Source of the DNA: Candolleomyces eurysporus | Lineage: Eukaryota > Basidiomycota > Agaricomycetes > Agaricales > Psathyrellaceae | Assembly: GCA_027579435.1 (NCBI GenBank) | Contig: JANBPK010000739.1 | Location: 62,001 to 126,000, forward strand | Reading direction: 5' to 3' | DNA: 64,000 nucleotides | In this document: one piece after another, positions 21,973 through 32,328 of the stretch | How positions within the stretch are numbered: the stretch's first letter is position 1 | How the letters are laid out: each line of letters begins with the position of its first letter | The notes under the pieces: generated by a model | What the model saw: the letters and a program-made list of their open reading frames with translations, nothing else | Told to the model about the DNA's origin: nothing | Databases searched by the model: none | Translations under genes and position numbers: made by a program

Positions 21973-23796
21973 ATGAAGCTCAACAGTCCTCTTCCTCAGC
22001 CTTTGGCAAAAGAATGTGCAAAGGCTGCAAAGATTTGTGCGTATTCTCAGTCGCCCTGCCCTTGCTCCTTCTGATACGTATATCCATTAGTCAAATCCTT
22101 CGTAGATGGTGCCAACAACGGCCTCGATGGAGTCATCCCCCGCAGTATCCTTGTGCAAGCCAAAGGCTTCGCAATATTCAGTGTCTTCAAAGTAGGCCTC
22201 CTGTTCTCTGCTCGTGCCGGAAGTGGTGTTGTCATTGCCAAGTTGGATGATGGCTGTAAGCGTTCGCCATCCCTACATCTTGTATCTTCAGCTTACTCTC
22301 CCTAGCATGGTCGGCCCCAAGTGCCATCGGAACAGCCGGACTTGGTGTGGGTGGACAACTGGGTGCTGAAGTGACGGATTTCTTGGTGGTGTTGAATTCG
22401 CGATCGGTGAGTCTGTCTGACCCTCGACATGGTCCGATCTAATACCCGGTGACAGGCAGTCGTAAGTCAATTCGTGCTCACTCCGAGTGCAGTTAGTATT
22501 CATATGTTGGAATTCGAAAGCGCTCTTTCATGGCTGCAGGCTCAGTAAACCTCGGAGGAGGCATGAGTATCGCCCTCGGCCCTGTAGGACGACATGGAGA
22601 AGCAACTGGAGCAGTGAACACCAATGGAAAAGTTGCAGCGATGTATGAACACCGGATACTTGCTTTCCATCATTTCAGACACTCACATATTCTTCGAAAT
22701 ACAGGTACAGCTACTCCAAGACTCGAGGTCTATTTGGAGGGATTTCTTTGGAAGGTTCCGTTATTGTAGAGCGAGAGGATGCCAACTATCTGGCATACAA
22801 TTCACCCGTTACCGCGAAGATGCTCCTTGGAGGCACGGTCGACCCTCCGGAATGGGCAATGCCTCTCATCAAGACTCTGGAAGCATGTACCGGCATGCCA
22901 GGGAGTCGGGGCTGGGTAGAGGACGGCCGCAGCAGTCCAAGCAGCCCATACTCTTTTGGTTCAGGCCTGGGCTCTGGAGGTATTACTCCCCAGCAATCGG
23001 GCTCCTCAGTGCCCTCGTCTCCGTCGTTCCTGAGGAGAAAGAAGAAGCCTGAGTTTCCTCCTGCATCCTGGGGTGCCCCTTCACAATCCGGTTCCTACTT
23101 CACAGAAGAGCCGTCCCGAGCCCCTCCAAGGGGCTCTGATTTTGGAACAACCAGCCAATCTCGTGCAAGCTTCCAGACACAATTTGATTCTGACTACAAC
23201 CCCGTTCCCACATTTGTCTCTAAAGCTCGCATTCACGACGACACGATTCCAGCATACAATGAAGATCCACTAGTAGCATCTACAGCACGTAAATCGCATA
23301 TGCGGTCGACGTCTTTGTTCACCCCACCTCAGTCTTCCAGTTCAAAGGACTTCAAGCGGACCTCCCTGGCATTCCCTGAGCCTGATTTGATCAGCCTGAA
23401 TGACCCGAACCCGTTCACGAGTCACAATCGCACGTCATCACTTTCCACTGGGCGCCAATACAGCTACGATTCTCAAGATTCCTCGAGAAGCAATTCTCAG
23501 CCAAGCAGCGCAATCCAAGCTGTCGCGCTTTATAAGTTTGACGCTGTAGAGGTGTGTCCCAACCTGTCTTGTGTTGTCTGGTTTCTGAACTGTGACCTCT
23601 CAGTCCGGTGACTTGTCTTTCGACAAGGGAGATGTCATATCGATCGTCAAGAAAAGCGATAGCACAGATGACTGGTGAGTGTCTTGTGAGGCTTGTTTCA
23701 CTGTCATTTCGCTCACCATCCTTTCTGGCCAGGTGGACCGGGAAAGTTCACGGACGTGAAGGAATCTTCCCTGCAAACTTTGTCGAATTGGTTTAA
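21973..23796 (+). CDS. Ysc84/SH3YL1-type lipid- and actin-binding protein with C-terminal SH3 domain
   Basis: Endocytic actin-patch protein. The start MKLNSPLPQPLAKECAKAAK leads into the SYLF/Ysc84 domain: FKSFVDGANNGLDGVIPRSI, LVQAKGFAIFSVFKVGLLFS, ARAGSGVVIAKLDDG, WSAPSAIGTAGLGVGGQLGA, GSVNLGGGMSIALGPVGRHG and a TRGLFGGISLEGSVI segment. A long Ser/Pro-rich linker follows, then an SH3 domain, ALYKFDA then SGDLSFDKGDVISIV, ending REGIFPANFVELV. Six or more short introns interrupt it, one inside the SH3 domain. The SYLF domain binds phosphoinositides and actin filaments, and the SH3 recruits WASP-pathway proteins in yeast. Intron edges within 22450-22720 are approximate. Confidence 0.92.
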
Positions 23797-23962
23797 TGAT
23801 TTCACACGCACTATCTTGCTATGCTATCTTTGTCTCTATCCCACATGTACTATATCCTCAGGGCCCCATTCATCTACCACAAGACAATTGCTTACTTTAC
23901 TTGTAACATCATAGATTAGATTCGAATGACGTCACTACTAATCTACAGGACAATCTACTATT

Positions 23963-24572
23963 TTACTTTCTCATTTCGCGTTGGAAATCGTCTTTTGCCT
24001 CTTTGGCACCAGCAGCGGCCTATCCAGAATTTAAGCTAGACCTTCCTTTGGCTACCAACACAAACTCACCTGGTTGAACTTCTGCTTGCCAACATTCGCT
24101 GCTTGCTGTGTCTGCGACTTCGCCTAAGATCGGAATGAGAAGAAGTGCTTCTCTAAAGTATTTGTCTACACATACCTCGTCGTATTTCTGCCCACCGGCT
24201 GCGGCTGCCTGATTAGCTTCCTCTTTAGTTTTCTCTGTAGCCGAACCTGTATCACCGCAAACAGGGCATGAGGATCGCTTTCAGCATGCAGAAGCAGGGT
24301 GACTCACCCAATGTCTCTTTCGTCGCCTGCGCCACCTCCTCTCCCTTCTCAATCGCTGAAGCCAGCCCCCGCCCAACCTTGATGTTCACCTATTCCACGT
24401 CAATGCATGTGCAGACTGATATATTCTTGATACTACTCACGTCATGCGCAACGTCCCCGACGGTCTCCTTGACACTCTTCGCCGCGATAGGTGTCTGGTG
24501 AAGCTGTCTTCGGGCGCCAAAGAGCACGGCAGAGTTGGCACGAATGGTGTTGCTTGCTGCTGTTCTGAGCAT
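23963..24572 (-). CDS. Small mitochondrial LEA-like stress protein
   Basis: A short gene of several exons. The N-terminus MLRTAASNTIRANSAVLFGARRQLHQTP is Arg-rich, lacks acidic residues, and looks like a matrix presequence with a cleavage-like RQLHQ. The mature part is Ala/Lys/Glu-rich amphipathic helix: VKETVGDVAHD, GRGLASAIEKGEEVAQATKE, ATEKTKEEANQAAAAGGQKY, AKSQTQQAANVGKQKFNQ and AAAGAKEAKDDFQREMRK. This composition resembles late-embryogenesis-abundant group 3 proteins that protect mitochondria on drying or heat. The family name is inferred from composition. Exons are read by splice signals and none exceeds about 135 nt. Confidence 0.65.
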
Positions 24573-24862
24573 GTTGGATGTAGATTCGAAGTATGTCTTT
24601 CATCTTACGATTTGCACACTCTTATAACAGAAACTCGCATCTGCAATGACGTTGGGCTGGCACGCTCCATAGCGCTTAAGCATCGCACATCACCTATTGC
24701 GTCACTCGACCACCACTCCAACCGTCCTGGTAGGCGGTCTTATTCCCGTCGGCTAGGCAGGAAACAAACCACTCCTATTGTCGTAAAGATGCTTAAATGC
24801 CCACTGGCGCCCACCGTAAGCGCAGGGTCTCCTTTACGTTTCCGAGAAGAACCGTCGTCATC

Positions 24863-25737
24863 ATGACCGACGTCCGTGGCTCAGATGCTCTCGTTGAACT
24901 CTTCCAAGCGCATCCCGTACGCACTTCCTTTCTACTCCATGATCGGTTGAATTCAATAGCTCACTCCAAATCATTGTACAGGAAATATGTTGTGATCAGA
25001 TCTCCGACACAACTCAGTCTCCAACGTCTACGATCTACGGCAAGATTCACAAACCTCGAGCACTCACGCTATCGTCCGCGTCGACCACCACCCACGTCGA
25101 CAGAACCTACAAGGGTCGATCTCCGTGCGGCAGGTACCACCGTGCTCGGATCCTACACGACACTCTGCGCTCCTCGTTACCTCCTGCACCACGACCACCT
25201 GCACCTGAGCCGGGGTCCCCGACGAGTGTTGCGCCTTACTACAGACTCGGTGGCCTGCGGCGAATTCTCAGCTCCTCAAAGAAGAAGAACGAACCCAAGT
25301 CCACTTTGAAACCGCTCCTCCTCCCCGGCAGGCTTGGCCTGAACAGATCGAGGAGCTCTAGCGCACCAGCCCCTGCCGAAACCAAGTCGGAGGACTCGAA
25401 GCAAGAGCAACACCATCATCGGCGCCTCTCGCTGACCGGATGGCTCCCGACGTCTAAAGCTCGACCAGAAACCTCGTCTTTTTTGTCTTCCTCACCGCCT
25501 CCCCCAAGCCCTCGCCTGAAGCCGCTTGTCCTGGCTCGACGGTCCTCCGAGTCGTCCGTACTACCGCCGAGCTCCGAGAACGTGAACATGCTGGCTTGGT
25601 TGTTAGACTGTATTCAGCGAGACGTTAAGCCTCATTGGAGTGTCGGGGCGGTGCATGAGATACCAAAGATGTTGCTCCAGGACGGACAGGCGAGGTGTCT
25701 TGTAGTTCGGGCTAAACGCCGATCTGCCCTCTTTTGA
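24863..25737 (+). CDS. Hypothetical basic Pro/Ser-rich protein (3' end uncertain)
   Basis: Not recognised. The model is exon 24863-24916, intron 24917-24981, then an open frame from 24982 to the stop at 25737: 269 residues. The start MTDVRGSDALVELFQAHP is followed by low-complexity Thr/Ser, Arg- and Pro-rich sequence with phosphorylation-like patches (RSRSSSAPAP, HHHRRLSLTGWLP, LVLARRSSESSVLPPSS). The last part (ENVNMLAWLLDCIQRDV onward) has a different composition. A GTTAAG donor-like site after QRD and further open pieces downstream suggest the true gene may splice on into 25.8-26.3 kb. It is divergent from the mitochondrial LEA-like gene, 290 bp apart. Confidence 0.4.
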
Positions 25738-27438
25738 TATCTGTGTACTCTTTTGGTTTTTGCGATCTTGTCGCTTTCTTTTTGGGTCGCTTGGGGTTTT
25801 GTAGTTCCGGGGAGTAAATGTAGACGAAAGGCTGAGGTTTAGGGTATCGTTTCGATGTAGAACGTGGTGGAAAGGAGGATCGGGTGCATGTACGGTCCGC
25901 CGGAGATGTCGTTCTAGAAGATGCTCGGGGCTCGCTCTATCTTGGTAGTAACACTGCTCTGAGCCTTGAAAGGAAGAACTCGGTTTAAGTGCCACCGAAC
26001 ATCGCAACAACACGCTTTTAGCATTACTGCTGTAAACGGGAAAGTTGGGAACACGAGTCGATGGGTAATGCCAAAGCAGGAGGTCTCTGCAGCTGGACCA
26101 CATGATGTTCGTGCAAACAGATATCATACATACCAGATGGATAATGTTGCGCCCGTTTCGCTCCCCGAGGAAGTAACCGAGAACGAAATTGGAAACGTTT
26201 CCTTGACCCGTGAACGAGGCAACAAGGAGGAATGGACTGCAACCTGGTAGTCTATCGGACGAGGAGTTTGGAATTGAAGACTCTAATCGTTTTCGGCAAG
26301 TTGATAGATGCACCTGCGGTCCTGCCGTCGATGGGTGCGCAGGCGATCGGCCATGATAGCACACCGCGGACGTCACGAGGAGGAGGAGAGATAAAGCGTT
26401 CGGGCCACGAGTCGGGAATATTGTTGAGCCATCGGACGATAAGTATATGGTGCTGAGAGGAATAACGTATAGACAAATACAAAGGATCTTCTGCACGAGG
26501 CGTCAAGAGTTGCCCTGTTGCGGGTGGTATGACCATGGCCAAGAACACCAGCTGCACGCCATTCGACGCAGTATATGATCAAAGGTTTCTTGACTAATCT
26601 CCATCAGCTTGCCGAGGCTCCAAGGCCCTCCGGATAATGCACTTGGTCACTGGTGTGAGGTCATAAAAGTATTCCGGGAGCAATCGCAGTTGGTGGCAGG
26701 TCGTGTCAAGGTCGTGTGGTGTCAAGGTCGTGTGCAGGAGCAGCTGGAAGAGCTGCTCATCCCTAGAGGTTTGCAGTCGAGTTGGCCTTCACGGGGAGTC
26801 CGGGAAAGAGCTAGGCGGCGGAGAGGCAGTGCCATAAGGGCGCTCAGTTACGGAATTTCACGAGCGGCCTGTTAAAAAAGAACCAAGACGACTGCCAGCG
26901 ACCATCCTGCTTTCCTTCCTCCAGCCATGTCCAGCTCCTCTCCGTCCTATCCGTCACGACTGCGCATCTAGGTCCTTTTGGCGGGTCGGTTTTGTGTCTG
27001 CAGCTGCTTTCCTTCTCCCAGACCGGGGTTGACTAAGCCCAATTCGAACTGTGCCGGATACCTGACGTATCTCTGCTTACTATGCAAAGAAAGAAACGCC
27101 CACTCTGCACTCTGCGCACACTCTAGGATTCTCATCGAGCAACCGTTCTCTCAGACGCAACCCGGATGGCCGCGGCCGCGGGCAGACTGATGCCTGACAG
27201 CGACGTTGCTGGGCGCCTCCGTGTAAAGAAGAGCTTGGGATATGCCACGGCGACAAGACGGCAACCTCTCTGACTCCGAGACATGGACCGGCCTGGCCGG
27301 ATTCTGGTCGGTGGGGACCCGTGTGTGTTGATTGGCTGACGAAAAAGATTGGAGGTATTAATACTATCGTGCCATATTCTTCTCCCTTAGCGAAAGGCCT
27401 GCCCCCGTCCTCTTTCGCTTCAAGGCGAGGCTGCAGTC
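25738..27438. other. Unresolved 1.7 kb, possibly one hidden or decayed gene
   Basis: No gene model convinced me. The minus strand has an uninterrupted 297-codon frame over 25603-26496. A second minus frame at 26252-26557 starts MQLVFLAMVIPPATGQ, and a GTATGT...CTGCAG pair there would make a 47-nt intron. The plus strand offers equally protein-like pieces, such as RVHVRSAGDVVLEDARGSLY near 25890 and ITAVNGKVGNTSRW near 26020. Two weakly similar blocks near 25620-25720 and 25800-25930 repeat the same words. From ~26.6 kb the sequence contains the upstream region of ERG5. Confidence 0.35.
26703..26734. repeat. Perfect 16-bp tandem duplication
   Basis: GTGTCAAGGTCGTGTG occurs twice head to tail, at 26703-26718 and 26719-26734. 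It is a small local slippage-type repeat upstream of ERG5 with no evident function. Confidence 0.8.
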
Positions 27439-29275
27439 ATGGCCTTCAGTTTGCTCTACCGCTCGTCCTCGTCCGCCGCTCTCCCGTCCTCAACGTCCGG
27501 CCCAGCCCACGCGTTCAACGCGCCTTCGTTCCTCTCTCTGTCTCAGGACGACCCTGCGCGATGGCTTTTCACTACCACCGCGATAATTCTCTCGCTTCTG
27601 GTTCTCGAGCAAGCCGTCTATCGCTACAAGAAGGCCCAACTTCCTGGCGCAACCTGGACCATCCCCGTCATCGGCAAGCTCGTGGATTCCATGTATCCAA
27701 CTCTCGAGAACTACAAGGAACAATGGGACTCTGGTGCTCTCAGCGTGGTCAGCGTCTTCAACATGTATGACCCTGCTTATCAATGCGCCATTGGCTCATA
27801 ATGACGTTCCTGCAGTTTCATCGTTATGGCCTCCTCCACCGAATACTCTCGCAAGATCCTGAATTCGCCCACCCATGCTGAGCCTTGCCTCGTCAATTCT
27901 GCGAAGCAGATACTCTGCTCCGATAACTGGTTCGTTTTTCCGCGGGGTTCCATAACTTGCGGGCAAGCATTGATAACGTCATTAGGGTCTTCCTCACGGG
28001 GAAATCACACGTTGAATACCGGCGCGGCCTGAACTCGCTCTTTACGCGCAAGGCTCTCAGGTACATTTCACTGTCTGTGGCGGAGCTATTCAATTGACTA
28101 TTTCTTGGCTTAGCATGTATCTCCCTATCCAGGAGTCAATTGCTCGCAAGCACCTCGCACGGTGGCTCGAAGTCGCCAAAGATTCAAAGTCTCAACCCAT
28201 CATGATGACAGCACGTGCCATGAACATGGAAACTTCCCTTCGCGTCTTCTGTGGAACCCATCTCCCTGAACACGCCGCTCAAGAAATTAATGACAGGTAC
28301 TGGGACATTACCCAGGCCCTCGAACTCGTCAATTTCCCCCTCGCTCTCCCTGGTACAAAGGTTTACAGGGCTATCAAAGCCCGCAAAGCGGCAATGTACT
28401 GGCTAGAATTGGCCGCTCGCAGGAGCAAGGCCGCGATGGCTGAGGGTCGCGAACCTGAGTGCATGCTGGACGAGTGGATTTACAACATTTCCGACGAAAA
28501 CTACAAGGGTCGCAAAGATTTCAGCGACAAAGAGATGGCCATGGTCATCTTCTCGTTTTTGTTTGCCTCTCAAGATGCTATGAGCAGCGGCTTGATTTAT
28601 GCATTCCAACACCTTGCTGATTTCCCCGACGTCATGAAAAAGATCAAAGAAGAACAAGAACGTGTTCGTCAGGGAAATTACGAGACGCCCCTGGACCTGG
28701 ATATGCTCGACCAAATGACTTATTTGCAGGCCACGATTAAGGAGAGCATGCGCGTTAAACCTCCTGTCACGATGGTGAGTCGATAGGCACACTTGTACAC
28801 CGTGGGCATCTTGCTGAGACGAGGATTAGGTCCCATACAAGGCTACCAAAGCTTTCCCTATTTCGAACGACTACACCGTCCCCGCTGGCACCATGGTCAT
28901 TCCTTCATTCTTCAACTCATTGCACGATCCTTCGGTTTATCCAGAACCCGAGGAGTTTCGACCCGAGCGTTGGCTTGACCCCAACGGTTTGGCCAATGCT
29001 AATCCCAAGAATTACCTCGTCTTCGGAAGTGGACCACACAGATGTATCGGAATCGAGTACGCTACCATGAACATGGCCCTCACAATCGCGACTGCAGCTA
29101 TCATGATGCAATGGGAACACGACATTACTCCGGACAGCGACGCAGTCGAGTAAGTTTTGCTGATTCATTTCATATTGTGTTATGTTGCTGACTCGCAACC
29201 GATAGGATTATTGCGACGTTATTCCCGAAAGACGGCTGTCGACTAAAGTTTTCGCCATGCCACTTGAAGGCCTGA
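27439..29275 (+). CDS. ERG5: Sterol C-22 desaturase, cytochrome P450 CYP61
   Basis: Introduces the C-22 double bond in ergosterol synthesis at the endoplasmic reticulum. Exons 27439-27764, 27816-27929, 27986-28060, 28114-28774, 28830-29149 and 29206-29275 total 1566 nt, 521 residues. An N-terminal anchor (WLFTTTAIILSLLVLEQAVY) precedes LPGATWTIPVIGKLVDSMYP, a CYP61 signature. The oxygen-binding helix reads FLFASQDAMSSGLIYAFQHL, the K-helix TIKESMRVKPPVTMV, then EEFRPERWLDPN and the heme loop VFGSGPHRCIGIEYA with its Cys ligand. Motif spacing and length match Erg5. It sits tail to tail with a second P450. Confidence 0.94.
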
Positions 29276-29649
29276 CTCAGCCCGTCGGTTCCGGAACGAC
29301 CACTGTAAACGATGTCACTTTCATGATCCGGTGAATCATGTAGGATTTTACGACCATAGGGACCACGATCTCTTGAAAGAGTTCTTTATCATATCGCTTT
29401 CTTTCTTTGGCTCCGCAAAATTGACTTCGGACCAAGGTTCATAATCACTTATCCATATTTCTCTTATTTATCTAGATGTGTGTGTGTGTATCATGGGAAC
29501 ACTCCGTACTGGGAGTAGCGTCGCAGAGCGCCGCCAATATGCAGACATTCTTATTCATCGAACTCTTTTCAATTCGCATCATGTAACGAACGATAGCCAC
29601 GATCAAGAATGAATTCAATGACTGTTGTTGTATTGCAATTCATCCCCTT
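29276..29649. other. Convergent 3' region between two P450 genes
   Basis: About 370 bp holding the 3' ends of ERG5 and the minus-strand P450. It contains a short TG microsatellite (near 29477-29489). No reading frame of note. Confidence 0.5.
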
Positions 29650-31652
29650 TCATACACGGCTAACCATGAGGGGCAGGGAACTTGCGGTTTGTTCCTTTAC
29701 CCGCGGGCGAACGACAAAACTCTGGAACTCCTCGATCTCCACGTCGCACCGGAACTTGAACTGCGAGATGAGGGTGAGGATGGCGATTTTGAGCTCGAGG
29801 ACAGCGAAGGTCCTTCCGAGGCAAGTATGTGGACTAATACGGCACGTTTGTGTATGTGTATCAGACTTCGGATAATCTCGATTTAGAATGGGCCGGGGTA
29901 CGTTCGACTCACCCTTCGCTAAATGCCATGAGTTGTCGCTCCTTTTCTCGTTGAATATCGAACCACCGTTTTGGCCGGAATGCGTTCGCGTCGGGCCCCC
30001 ACGTTTTCTGATCTCTGTGGATTACGGTCAGTGGGATGGCGAGAACAGTCCCTTCTGGGACTAGGATTTCGGTATCCCCGCTTCCGGAGAGCGGGCTCGA
30101 AAGGGGGATGGAAATTGTCGACCCGGCCTGTAGATGTCCGATGTCAGTATTAGTTCAAAATGAAGCCATAACGCGTTTCTTTTTGGCTGACCTCATGGTG
30201 ATTCTCGCTAATGGGAGGGTGAATACGCAAGGTTTCCTTGATTACAGCGTCTAGGAGACGCAGAGCGTTTATGCTCCCCATAGAGTTGTCAGTTAGCGTG
30301 GCGACCTCTTCACGAAGCTCCTGTTGCAAGTCCTGGTTGACAGAGAGTTCGTATAAAATCCACTGAGAGGAAAAGGTTGTAAGCGTATGCTCTGGTATCC
30401 CGACGGAACGGACCCACCGAGAGTGTGGCAGAAACGGGCTCGTAACCCGCCGAGATAATGCTACGCATCTGCGATACTAGTTCCTCTTCTCCAATGGGCG
30501 TCTTTTCGTCTTCTTCGATCCTCACTGCACGATCAAGATAGGTGTCAGAGAGTGGTCGTTTTCGTTTTGGAGGCAAACGGAGCTTACATAGCTGAGCCAT
30601 AAGCGATTTGCCACTACGGTCGCCCCCTGCTTTAGCATCTTGCCACATAGAAATGGCGACTTCACCGAGCAACTTCTTTGTTTGTTGGATGATTGCACCT
30701 TTCCTTCCCGTCTGGAGGATCGATGGGAAAATCCAGAACAAAGCGCGCATATAGAACGACGAGGCTCGGTGCTCGTTGTTGGTCAGTTCATCCAGGCTTT
30801 GAGATAGTGCTTCGTCTCTGCCAGAAAGGCAATCAAAGTCGTAGCCAAAGACCGCCCCGCAGACAGCGTCAAGTCTAAATCTAACTTGAGCAGAAGCTTC
30901 TGAGTCAAAGTAAAAGAGGCTCGTACGCGAATCGTCCGGACCAATCGGTGAATTCGATCGTGCTCTCGTCCTCTGGACAGCGGTCCAGCAAATGCGAGAT
31001 TTGTGAGGCTAATTTTGAGGAAGTGTCGAATAACACGGGTAGAAAGTTCTTTATATTATGACCACTGTTATTAACTGCGTCAGCACTACAAATTTTTTNA
31101 CAAAAAGACGACTGAATCAACCTTAGTGGAGGAGCAAGAAAGCGCCTTTGTCGCTCGTGAGCGGATTTTCCTGAGTACCCGCTCAGCCATAATCAAACGG
31201 ACTAGACATGATAATAGTTACCTTCAATCCAAAGTATACCTTTCCCGACTGTGGCTTCGAACCATGCACGGACGCCTCGAGCCTTGGGGAAGCTGTAGGT
31301 CTTCTCAGACAAGATGAATGAGATGGCCCGAGGATCGGTGATCGTCAGGATCTGGTGCTAGATAACGTTTTGAATTAGATGTCAATAGGACTGGAAAATG
31401 TCAAGGGACCGCTACCCCAAAGGCTCCAGAGAATCGGACGACCGGGCCGTAGCGTTTGTGCCAGGACGTGTACAGGGACCCTGGGGCAGAGTGGTATAGC
31501 TCCCATTCTTCTCCCCAGAGGTAGGACGATACAGGAGGCCCAGGGATCTTTCTGAGCGAGAGATGAGTCCGAGCTTTGTCGACGGCGATACGGACGACAG
31601 TAAAGCCCGCAAAAATGGCCACAAGAGCTGGTAGTTTGTCCAAGAGATCCAT
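29650..31652 (-). CDS. Cytochrome P450 monooxygenase, basidiomycete type
   Basis: Membrane-bound P450 with substrate unknown. The N-terminus MDLLDKLPALVAIFAGFTVV is an anchor, followed by the Pro hinge LRKIPGPP. Later pieces are YGPVVRFSGAFG, QILTITDPRAISFILSEKTY, GKSAHERQRRFLAPPLS, VRFRLDAVCGAVFGYDFDCL, the I-helix SIISAGYEPVSATLSW, the ExxR helix AVIKETLRIHPP, FRPKRWFDIQ, and the heme loop FSEGPHTCLGR. The heme loop spans an intron, so it looks broken on the genomic strand but is restored by splicing. All P450 key residues are present. About eight introns. One N occurs near 31099. Family number not assigned; such genes are highly expanded in agaricomycetes. Confidence 0.88.
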
Positions 31653-32328
31653 GATTGAGTTCGTAGGCGCCCAGTGGGTGCAGCCTTTTGTACTCTTTCG
31701 ATAAATTTGAAGGTGTTTGGCTGGGGATGCCCCCGCTACCGTCCACGTTCGGTAGCAGCATGATAGACCCTAGATGATTCTGAAACGCGGGCCAATCGCC
31801 GGTTGGAGCGTATGACGCAAAAGGCAGTCAAACTGTCAAGAATCGTCGGGAGACATCAGATGTTTCCTGTAAATCTGGATGCTAAAGCTTCCTCTCAGCT
31901 TCGAACTGAAGCCATCATCGCTGAACGTGAACTCACAGCGGCATAGAAGATCCTCCGACTGAGTCGGCGCTTCGCTTGGAGAGATGGAGAATGCAGCAAG
32001 CAGCGACCATGGGAGACCGAAGCAGAAAGCGCCGTGCCAGCGCGATTTCCTAGGATGGTAACCAAGGCGCTGCCGTTGATTGGCGTCAGTTGACGATGCG
32101 CTCGGGTGAGGTGGCGCCGTGGCGGTGTTAGTTTCGATCAGCATCATCCCTTCGAAGAATCGAACACGTGGACAACAGAGACTCCAGCGGCGACGTGGTA
32201 GTGTGGGCGCAGCTTTTCTTGCCAGCTAATCATCTCAACCCCCCACCACCTCGTAAAGGATACTCGGGCGTTTATCCCCTCATTTACAAGTACGCGTTAG
32301 AGGGAGGTATCAGTTAGAGTGAAGGGGA
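31653..32328. other. Divergent promoter region, about 680 bp
   Basis: Spacer between the starts of the P450 (-) and the acetyl-CoA transporter (+). A 103-codon minus-strand frame at 31836-32147 has no recognisable features and I do not count it as a gene. No clear regulatory motif was picked out. Confidence 0.45.

Noticed and set aside
29650..29960. Apparent loss of the heme-binding loop in the minus-strand P450
   Set aside because: The genomic frame breaks, but a GTGAGT...TTAG intron restores FSEGPHTCLGR, so the gene is not a pseudogene.
31836..32147. 103-codon minus-strand frame between the P450 and the acetyl-CoA transporter
   Set aside because: Low-complexity N-terminus, no recognisable motif, and it sits in a divergent promoter spacer.
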